From positions 18,174,032 through 18,238,031 of the forward strand of contig NC_080582.1 in assembly GCF_029962835.1 (NCBI RefSeq): DNA of 64,000 bases. The letters are read 5' to 3'. Source of the DNA: Magnolia sinica (Eukaryota > Streptophyta > Magnoliopsida > Magnoliales > Magnoliaceae). Position numbers and translations under genes: made by a program. The notes beneath the pieces are model-generated. The model saw only the letters and a program-made list of their open reading frames with translations, made no database searches and was not told the DNA's origin. Below are positions 57,801 to 64,000 of the stretch, piece by piece. The stretch's first letter is position 1; each line of letters opens with the position of its first letter.

Positions 57801-60570
57801 AGTCTAGGGTCTTATAGAATTACTCAAAGGAATTTATCCAATTTGTTGTAAATGGGCATTTAAGACCAAATGGGACTCTAATGGTATATCAAAAGATATA
57901 AAACTAGACTAATTACTAAGGACTTTAATCAATGAGAAAATATTAATTTTAAGTAGATTTTTTCACATGCATGTATTTAAGAAAGACTCCTGTAGAACCA
58001 TAATAGCTATTGTAACTCATGTGGATTTATACTTACATCAAATAGATGTCAAAATTACATTTTTCAATGGATATTTATAATAGAACATATATTTGATGCA
58101 ATCAAAAGGTTTTATAACTGATGAATCAAAACATATGGTTTGCAAATTATTAAAAAAAAAAAAAATCATTTATGGGTTGCAATAGGAGTCGCAATAATGG
58201 TACTTGAAATTTCATGAAGTAGTTTTTTCATATAGCTTTGTAAAAAATATTAAGATCAGTGAGATCAAGTTTATTATGCTGGTTTTGTATGCTGATGACA
58301 CTTTGTTGGGATATTATGCGATATTAAAAAACATTATTGTCTCAAACCTTTGAGATGAATTATCTTATTGATGTCTCATTTGTTATCGGCATTAAGATAT
58401 GTCGTGACAAATCGCGTAGACTATTTGGCTTGTTGCATAGCGCTAATATCAATATGATACTCAAAAGATATGATATGCAAAATTGTGCTCTCTGCCAATC
58501 GCTCATTGAAAATGGTGATAAATTTAGCTAATAATTACAATGTCACAAAAATAATCTAGAAAAGGATTGTATAAAAGATTTTTCATATCAATCAATCATA
58601 GAAAGGATCATGTATGATGAAGTTTGTATGGAGAAGAATATCACTCTTTATAGATGAAATGTTTGGTATATATTTCTAAGGTAAGGATACATTAGATAGT
58701 CGTAAAAAAAGAAGTGTAACATTACTTGCAATGAATGAAGGACTTTGCACTTCCATATAAAAGATCCAACAATTTGAAATTAGTTAAATACTCCATTGCA
58801 AATTTTGTTAGCTGCCATGAAATTAAAAAGTCCGTTTCTAACCTATTTTTTTTTTTTTTTTTTTTTTAATGGTTGGTGAAATTGTGTCTTGGAAGCTGAG
58901 CATGTGGCTTGTCATGAAGCTACAAATTAGGTGATACGGCACAAAGCTTCTTTTTATTATTATTATTATTATTTTTTATTTAGTTTGCAAGTAATGGAGG
59001 TTATCCTAAAATCATAGAGAACTTTTTACGACAACCCAATTGCAGTAAACTTTTCAAATAACAATAAACAATATTCATTAAGATTGTAACTCATCGACAT
59101 TTACCTTATCGTGAAGGAAAGAGTTCAAAATCGTTAGGTATTTGTGGAGTTCTTTGGCATTAAGTGAATGATAGCAGATCCGCTCACTAAAGAGTTTCCT
59201 ATCATGTTGTTTCAGGTGTATATTACTTTTATAGGAGTTATAGATCTCATAGATTATTTAATTAGTGGGAGCCTAGTATGATCCATTATGCACAAGCATT
59301 TAAAGAGATTTTATTCATATATTTTTTATGACTTCATTATTGAATTTATTTCTACTTCACCTTATGTTTGTGCATTTTTTGTTTGAGTAAGCAAAATTTT
59401 GAGTTTCGTTGAAAACATATATAAGGCTCTAGGACCTCTTGGAGATGGAGACATATGATTACATTACATGCGCAATCTTCATACCGTACTTCCTTATCCT
59501 CAATTTTTTTGTTAACACGGTTGATATTCATGGACTATATCAAAGAAGAGTTGCTTGTCTTATTTAATAATGATACAATAGTTGGTCATTATGATTCCTT
59601 TTCTTTTAAAATAATAAACCATGTTTTGTAAAATTTTATTTTATTTTTTTTCAAAATAAATTTGATCACTATACCTAAGTAGGAGAATGTAAGAATTTCA
59701 TGAGATACGCATACATGTTCAATGGTTTAGATCTACTTAAAGGATAGATAATCTGAACAAGCATACCGATGAACCACATTAAATCCATGGTCATAATAAA
59801 AAGCATGAAAGTAGTGGTATGCTTCTTCACATAGTACTTCGTAAGGAGTCATACATGAGGAGGAGTTTCTATGGGTTTCTAAATAAGTAAAAAAAGGCCT
59901 CTATCCCAATTCAAATAAATATAAACTAGGTTTCCACACCTATATATAATTGTGGTTCTTTCCCATCCCCTTAGCTTCCTCTAAAGTGCAAAAAATCTGC
60001 TTCTCAAATAGGTATGTAGTCTCAATTTATTTATTTTGATTCCTGTAATCGATGCATAAATCAATCTCTTATTCCACGATTAAGATTATAAAGTATACAT
60101 TTTTTATATTTATTAAATTTTATTGATGATTATCTTATATGTATAGATATGTGATGCTATGTGATGATGATTATTTTCTCTCATTTCATTCTTGTAGTGA
60201 AAACGACACCGCTGAGCTTCTAGGAGTGAATTGGTTTGAAGTGAGCGGTTCAATCGAGCTCAATAAACTAAAGCACAGGAAATATAAAATCGGCTTCATT
60301 GTAAGCTTACAGGCAAATGGGTCCGGTTGGTCTAACAACCCCATATACATGATGACCAAGGTCGGAAGGAATGACTTTAAATGGAAGGGTGTTGATTTGA
60401 GTGGTAGGGACCCAAATACCCAATTTGATATCCCAGAAGATCACACTTTTGAACTCACAGTGGCGGAGGTAGAATCCAACGAGAATCTCAACTTTGGCCT
60501 CTACGAAGTATGGAGGGGAAGTTGGAAGACTGGCCTAGTCATCCATAAAGTGGTCATCTCACCCCTATAA
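48812..60570 (+). CDS. PHLOEM PROTEIN 2-like (A9/A10 type, Nictaba-domain lectin), three exons
   Basis: Exons 48,812-48,859, 51,251-51,333 and 60,198-60,570 give a 167-residue protein. All introns are GT-AG, and the phases agree (0, then 2). The ATG at 48,812 is the first after an in-frame stop at 48,758. Exon 1 gives MGTSHYKGNSDYLLEE; exon 2 FVIKPIALDIVWGRSPNYWR, the N-terminal block of A9/A10-type PP2 proteins; exon 3 the PP2/Nictaba domain with VNWFEVSGSIEL, YKIGFIVSLQANGSGW, DFKWKGVDL and NFGLYEVWRGSWKTGLVIHK. The length fits short PP2-A proteins (about 165-180 aa). No signal peptide, so nucleo-cytoplasmic. Family members bind N-acetylglucosamine-type glycans and are linked to phloem, stress and insect responses. 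It looks intact despite introns of 2,391 and 8,864 bp full of transposons. The paralogue assignment is by remembered similarity. Confidence 0.88.
49047..50350. mobile_element. MULE-type palindromic MITE in PP2 intron 1 (copy f), split by a hAT
   Basis: Inverted repeats CGGATTGGCTACTCCCCTGC at the left and GCAGGGGAGTAGCCAATCCG at the right, continuing inward as ACCACCAGCC...GGTGCTCTGTGGGC. Flanks GCTAACTATG (49,037-49,046) and GTTAACTATG (50,351-50,360) form a 10-bp target duplication with one difference, typical of Mutator-like elements. It holds the GTGGGCCC core landmarks. The right arm is interrupted at 49,555-50,322; without that the element is about 0.53 kb. Confidence 0.9.
49555..50322. 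mobile_element. Nested hAT MITE
   Basis: Ends TAGAGGTGTACACGAG and, inverted, TAGAGTTGTACACGAG; flanks GTGGCAGG (49,547-49,554) and ATGGCAGG (50,323-50,330) give an 8-bp duplication with one difference. Subterminal regions are dense in GAGTCGAG/GCTCGA motifs. Open frames on both strands in the GC-rich middle come from this low-complexity composition and encode no transposase. Confidence 0.92.
50585..50715 (-). mobile_element. tRNA-derived SINE in PP2 intron 1
   Basis: Flanked by ACGATCATCCGCCT at 50,571-50,584 and 50,716-50,729 (14 of 14). On the minus strand: A-box-like TCCGGTGGTAAACTC, B-box-like GGGTTCGAGGACCC, GTGAAATTCCACTACGGCG and a poly(A) tail (T-run at 50,584-50,594). Confidence 0.92.
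51251..51333 (+). CDS. PP2-like gene, exon 2
   Basis: 83 bp after the acceptor GTGAACGCAG and before the donor GTGAGAG. It encodes EDGSFVIKPIALDIVWGRS then PNYWRLPE; the IVWG....YW block is conserved in A9/A10-type PP2 proteins. The exon leaves two bases that join the T of exon 3 to form a Ser codon. Confidence 0.9.
51619..52053. mobile_element. GTGGGCCC-family MITE copy g in PP2 intron 2
   Basis: Imperfect inverted ends CTCTGTGGGGTCCACC and CTCAGTTGGGACTAC, flanked by a perfect 12-bp repeat TTACTCAGTACG at 51,607-51,618 and 52,054-52,065. The core is well kept (CAGGTTGGATGACAAATAAA, GGTTTCAACGGTGG, GGTGTGGTCCATTGAACTC). AACTCAGTACG occurs once more at about 52,084. Confidence 0.92.
52864..53308 (+). 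repeat. 5' LTR of the Copia element
   Basis: Shares ATCTACTTAA.GGAT, GCCTCTATCCCA.TTCAAATA and TCTCAAATAGGTATGTAGT with the right LTR. It is followed by the primer site TGGTATGAGAGC at 53,311-53,322 (tRNA-Met type). Confidence 0.85.
54031..54225 (+). mobile_element. tRNA-derived SINE inside the Copia element
   Basis: Flanked by AGATCATATTAGG (54,018-54,030) and AGATCATATTGGG (54,226-54,238). A-box-like TGCCTCGGTGGTAGACTC, B-box GGGTTCGAGTTTCC, the shared GTGAAATTCTAGTACGGC block, then a long A-rich tail with AAAAT units. It inserted after the Copia element. Confidence 0.9.
56010..58560 (+). mobile_element. Copia gag knuckle, integrase and reverse transcriptase remnants (parts)
   Basis: CFFCKKSSHKK with a following Cys is a CCHC knuckle; CIKGKQTRIKNKSATRS and LLEVIHMDICEF are the GAG-pre-integrase to integrase junction of Copia; the RT part shows LHQIDVK, VCKLLKKK, WYLKFHE and the catalytic-site remnant LVLYADDTLLG. 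All are on the plus strand in expected order. Fossil. Confidence 0.9.
59688..60090 (+). repeat. 3' LTR of the Copia element
   Basis: Starts TGTAAGAATTTCATG right after a purine tract (AGTAGGAGAA). It ends about 108 bp before the acceptor of PP2 exon 3. Confidence 0.85.
60198..60570 (+). CDS. PP2-like gene, exon 3 with the lectin domain
   Basis: It begins after the acceptor TTCTTGTAG, only about 108 bp beyond the right LTR of the Copia element. It encodes most of the PP2/Nictaba domain (ENDTAELLGVNWFEV to GLVIHKVVISPL) and the stop at 60,568. AATAATAAAG at about 60,661-60,670 is a plausible polyadenylation signal. The frame is also open upstream of the acceptor, but that part (MYRYVMLCDDDYF) is intronic. 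Confidence 0.93.
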
Positions 60571-60973
60571 AATAATAGCCGTTGATTATCTCTCTCTCTT
60601 GTTTCCTCTTTTACCGCAGGACTTTGGTTTGCATGCATGCATGCATCTACCAGTTTATGATAATAATAAAGATTGGAACATCTCTAATAAGATTGTATGA
60701 CGACTAACATTATGCCACGGATGGCTAAAGAAGTATCATCCCTTCCACGATGAGCTGTTCCGTTGCTTTGGAGGTGGCCGATGGCCAGTGAATTTAATTT
60801 CAACTTCTAGGTTCTTAAATATGAAAAGTGTTGTAGGATCTTTCTCCTTGTTTTGTTTGACTCTTCAAAATCAAGCTTTGTAATTTTATATGCTTAGAAT
60901 CACTTGTTTACAAGCACCAGTGAGACACCTTTTCAGAGAAAGCTTCTCAAGTTTGTCCTAACCTTGAGATGGA

Positions 60974-61083
60974 TAAGTCAAATATTGAGAAAAAATACCC
61001 ATACATAATATTAAAAAGGAAAAACCTATAAGTCAAATATTGAGAAAAAATACCCATACATAATATTAAAAAGAAAAAACCTA
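60974..61083. repeat. Perfect-looking tandem duplication of about 55 bp
   Basis: AAGTCAAATATTGAGAAAAA and CCCATACATAATATTAAAAA occur twice in direct succession with about one difference, so the duplication is very recent. It lies downstream of the PP2 gene. Confidence 0.93.
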
Positions 61084-61189
61084 CCCCAAAACCCTGAAGT
61101 CTAAGAGGAGATTTTTCATTTAATTGCCTGCCTTTTGGGATACGGACCAAAAGAGTCGTGCTCACCTGTGCACCTACGCACATGTGCAC

Positions 61190-61470
61190 CTTTGCATATG
61201 TGTTATGGGCATCTAATCCAAACGGTCCATGTGATGTGGAATCCCATGAAACACCAAGGGAAAAAAATTTCACTCTGCTATAAAAGTTTTGGTAGGCCAT
61301 AACAAAGAGAAATGCAAATCAAGGGAGGAAACTGTTTTCATTTTTTAGGGCCCACCAAAGTCTTGGATCAAAGTAAAAAATTAATCTTGGGGATTTTCAT
61401 GAGGTGCTGCTTCACATTGGACTGTTCAAATTTTGGATTCACATCATGTATAATGAGTTCTAAAAAATAA
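61190..61470. mobile_element. MITE-like fragment
   Basis: ATAAAAGTTTTGGTAGGCC, AGGGCCCACCAAAGTCTTGG and inverted partial matches suggest a relative of the GTGGGCCC MITEs. Ends not found. Confidence 0.4.
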
Positions 61471-61497
61471 TAAGTTCTAAAAAAGGTTGGCACGAGT

Positions 61498-61600
61498 TCA
61501 GTGAGAGCTGGTGCACGCGCAGTGGCATTTTATCACATATGGATACTTGAACCCTTGAGCAGGTGTTGAAACTCCTAAGGGTCTACCACCGGAACAAGAA
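61498..61600 (-). mobile_element. SINE remnant
   Basis: The minus strand has TTCCGGTGGTAGACCC (A-box-like) and GGGTTCAAGTATCC (B-box-like), then GTGATAAAATGCCAC, as in the SINEs at 50,585 and 54,031 but worn. A Tourist element landed directly beside it. Confidence 0.65.
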
Positions 61601-61603
61601 TAA

Positions 61604-62277
61604 GGGGTCGTTTGGCACCTTGGATTGGAGGGGATTGGAGGGGGTTAGAAGGGGTTTCAAATCCCCTTTGTTGTTTGGCAGCATAAAGCAACTGGGGATT
61701 GCCAATCCAGGGGGTTCCCAATCCCCTCTTTGAGGGGGTTTGTAATCCAAGGTGAGAGCTTGGATTACACTTAAAATCATTTCAATAGTTGCAGGTATAA
61801 ATGTATGTTACTGTACACTATCATTCTACTGGGCACGTGGCCCACTAACGATGATCAACACCGTCCAAACATTGTTCATGTAGATCAGTACCGTCCAAAT
61901 ATTGTCCAGCACCATCCAAACATTGTCCATATTAATCAACGATTAAAAATCGTTGGTTAGTTACTCGGACATGATCTTGTGCTTGCAGTCCATCTGAGAC
62001 TTGGAATTTCATCATTTTTAGGCAAAGCATATATTTTAGCGGGCTTATCACAACCATAGTGTCAAAAATTATATATCTCACTAATTGAGGATATTAAAGT
62101 TGATTTAGTAATTAAATTCAAACCCCCGTAAATATACCATATATAGGTATTTTTGAATTAAAGTTGATTCACACTCCAGGGTGCCAAACACACCGAGAGG
62201 ATTGCCAATCCAGGGGGTTTCCAATCCTAGGGGTTGCGAATCCAGGGGGTTCCAGATCCACGCTCCCAAACAGGCCC
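61604..62277. mobile_element. Tourist/PIF-Harbinger MITE, 674 bp
   Basis: Ends GGGGTCGTTTGGCACC and CGCTCCCAAACAGGCCC, with TAA at 61,601-61,603 and 62,278-62,280. The arms are rich in GGGGATTGG / CCAATCC. About four short tandem units (CCGTCCAAACATTGTCC) lie at 61,860-61,930. Confidence 0.88.
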
Positions 62278-62280
62278 TAA

Positions 62281-62687
62281 GGATCCAACCACCGCACTAT
62301 GATTACAATAAAGTATATGCTCCATTTTCTATAGCTTTCGCGCTATATTTTTAAGAGGTGGATGCGCACCACATAGCCAATGTGGCACATTTGAGTGAGA
62401 TTTAGAACCATTCATCAAGTGGAAGCCACCACAGACATGACCTAGCCTAAAAATAAGGCAGTCCACTCAACAGGTGGATTGTAGCTTTACAAGAAAAGTG
62501 GATTATTGAAGAAAAAGTCTAAATTTAATGCATACATGTTGCCAATATAGACCTTTTTTTTAAATTTTATTTTTTTATTTTTTTATGGGGCATGTTTACA
62601 GTGGTACCCACTGATGAGACCCAAATCCTGAAGCAGATTGCATGGTGTGCCACTGACCTCAGTGGTGTGTTGACATCACCGATTCTT
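62281..62687. other. Stretch without recognised gene
   Basis: AT-rich sequence with a T-rich run near 62,550-62,585. Nothing supported. Confidence 0.5.
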
Positions 62688-62918
62688 GTGGGTCCCATCA
62701 TGATGTATGTGTTATATCCAAACATCCAACCATTTTGTGAGATCATTTTTTAGGGAACGAGTTCAAAAATGAGACAGATCCAAAGCTAAAGTGGACCACA
62801 CCACAAGAGGCAGCAAGGATTGCACGCCTACCATTGAAAACTTCTTGAGGGTCCGTCACAAAAGTTTTGGATCAATTTGATATTTTTGTTTTCCCTTTAT
62901 CCCAATCTGTCACCTTTT
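62688..62918. mobile_element. GTGGGCCC-family MITE copy h, left half
   Basis: TGTGGGTCCCATCATGATGT, ATGTGTTATATCC, GACAGATCCAAAGCTAAAGT and AAAAGTTTTGGATCAATTTG are in family order. The sequence stops mid-element near 62,918, shortly before a hairpin. Confidence 0.8.
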
Positions 62919-62940
62919 ATGGTATATATAAACTAAGCAA

Positions 62941-62991
62941 TTTTTTATTATTGGGTTGTAATGAGATCATTACAACCCCAATAATAAAAAA
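62941..62991. other. Near-perfect hairpin, stem about 24 bp, 2-base loop
   Basis: TTATTGGGTTGTAATGA, then GA, then TCATTACAACCCCAATAA, extended by T-runs and A-runs on either side; one unpaired C. It interrupts or follows the truncated MITE at 62,688-62,918. Confidence 0.9.
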
Positions 62992-63344
62992 TAATTTTTC
63001 AAAAAATCCAATTTAATTAGTGGTTAATTAGCCTTGGCTTGCAAGTCTTTAGGAGTGTTGGCTACTCTAATTTAATAATTTTGAAATTTTAAGAAAATTT
63101 TGGAAATTTTCAAAATATAAAATTCCCTAAATTTGACCCATTTAAATTATAATTTAGGCAACAGAAAAATCAAATTAGACATGTTGGAAGTTGATCTATA
63201 AATTCATAAAGGTTTGGTATTTTTTAAATTTTTTTATTAAAAATAAACAATTATTATTATTATTATTATATGGTCGGATCAACTGTTAATTAGCCTTGAT
63301 ACCTATGAATTTAGTGCACCAAATAATTTTATTTATTTATTTTT

Positions 63345-63440
63345 TCTTTTGTTAGCTTGTTAGTACACCCACTAGCAGACCAACACCTCAATGTTGAAAG
63401 GAGGTATCTTTCACCCAGTCTACCACTTGAGCTATGGATC
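63345..63440 (-). mobile_element. Possible SINE fragment
   Basis: Minus-strand TAGCTCAAGTGGTAGACTGG resembles a tRNA-type A box; the B box is poor. Low support. Confidence 0.35.
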
Positions 63441-63529
63441 AGGGTGTTAGCACATCGAATATGTTAACAACTTACTTATTGTTGTTTTACAGGTAGAAAA
63501 TGTTAGGAGCAAATGGGATACAACTCACT

Positions 63530-63990
63530 ATTAGTTGATAGCATGGGACCCCACTTCCTGATAATCGAATTAGGCCCCGATGCAATTATTTTAGGCACAT
63601 GTTGAAGAGTGGATGGGTGTCCTGCTTCAAGGGACACTTAGCGGGATAGCATGGGAATGTTGTTGATTATCCAAATGTTCCAAAGGAGGTGAGAGCAAAG
63701 GTGAAGGTGGTTTTGAAAAATAGAAAGAGTGAGATTAGAGATGATTGTGCTGCATGTGAGAGGGAGTTTAGACATTAGTTAGCACAAACAAGATAATACC
63801 CTGAGGATGTAAAGGAGGTGGATGAGTATGAGGATGATCTTGATTACATACGCGTTGTTGAGGCATCATTATAGAAGCTTTGTTATATGAATCAGATGAG
63901 ACTGTAGGAGATGAATAGGCCCACTTTTAAGGAACTTACGTAAGAAGGGGAGGGGGGTCATTAGGCAACCCAACCCAAACTCAACCTTAT
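63530..63990 (+). pseudogene. hAT transposase start (BED-finger) remnant
   Basis: A frame beginning near 63,541 reads DNRIRPRCNYFRHMLKSG, VSCFKGHLAG, a stop, then GNVVDYPNVPKEVRAKVKVV, followed by LKNRKSEIRDD. This follows the BED zinc finger of plant hAT transposases (RC.YC....GG...K.HLA...(G)V..CP.VP.EV), but the second finger Cys is Phe here and several stops follow (after HLAG, after EREFRH and later). An acidic segment (EDVKEVDEYEDDLDYIRVVE) comes next. The catalytic domain would lie beyond the right edge. Inactive as it stands. Confidence 0.65.
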
Positions 63991-64000
63991 ATGCATTACA

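Larger units (their letters stand above)
52864..60090 (+). mobile_element. Old Ty1/Copia LTR retrotransposon in PP2 intron 2
   Basis: LTRs of about 0.4 kb at 52,864-53,308 and 59,688-60,090 flank a decayed Copia internal region on the plus strand with domains in Copia order: gag zinc knuckle (about 56,010), GAG-pre-integrase (about 56,540-56,760), integrase (about 56,790-57,130), reverse transcriptase (about 57,830-58,560). The LTRs differ at roughly a quarter of positions, so the insertion is old. The coding region carries well over a dozen breaks. A SINE sits inside (54,031-54,225), and a segment of about 167 bp is tandemly duplicated at about 55,268-55,574. Confidence 0.9.

Noticed and set aside
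60139-60197. Extension of the PP2 reading frame to an upstream ATG at 60,139
   Set aside because: A good acceptor at 60,197 and phase agreement with exons 1 and 2 show this part is intron; the extra residues do not resemble PP2 proteins.
1-64000. tRNA or rRNA genes
   Set aside because: Only SINE-type A/B boxes and tRNA-complementary primer sites were found; no full cloverleaf was seen.

Overview
The window is nuclear DNA of a flowering plant. The evidence is GT-AG introns, Athila-type LTR retrotransposons, plant L1 LINEs, Tourist, MULE and hAT MITEs, a CACTA terminus and telomere-like CCTAAA arrays. The very frequent GTGGGCCC / GATGTATGTGTT palindromic MITE resembles what I remember from magnoliid genomes; that placement is recollection, not a search. 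Nearly all of the 64 kb is transposable-element sequence. Only one host gene looks whole.

Layout. 1-11,217: a minus-strand Athila (Ty3/Gypsy) element; its 3' LTR runs off the left edge. 11,444-21,300: a four-level nest. An outer element with about 55-bp terminal inverted repeats contains a MITE and an RRM-bearing L1 LINE (12,119-19,762, 14-bp target duplication). The LINE is itself split by a hAT-type element (18,358-19,472, 8-bp duplication) that carries a two-exon, one-intron fragment of a poly(A)-binding-protein gene. 21,548-23,003: another MITE and a poly(A)-tailed retro-insertion. 23,950-25,320: a minisatellite built on ACAAAGTGA. 27,947-28,359: a Tourist MITE. 28,398 to about 33,940: a large LTR-like region of a second Gypsy lineage with internal tandem arrays. 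33,944 to about 36,990: LTR, primer site and leader of a second Athila copy. 38,145-45,620: a TATA/ATG start without a gene, lone exons resembling a plastid sigma factor and a MAP kinase, about 4.6 kb of telomere-derived satellite in higher-order units, and the right end of a CACTA element. 46,075-47,072: a second Tourist element.

48,812-60,570: an apparently intact PHLOEM PROTEIN 2-like (A9/A10 type, Nictaba-domain) gene on the plus strand. I assembled it from three exons whose phases and splice sites agree and which give 167 residues. Its two introns total about 11 kb and hold a MULE-type MITE with a nested hAT, two SINEs, a second MITE and an old Ty1/Copia element. 60,600-64,000: a third Tourist element, further MITE and SINE pieces, a near-perfect hairpin and a decayed hAT transposase start.

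Functionally, only the PP2-like gene is likely to serve the host. The rest records several rounds of nested insertion, repeated capture of host gene pieces (PABP, sigma factor, MAP kinase), and tandem growth of short motifs taken from MITEs, telomeres and TE ends.
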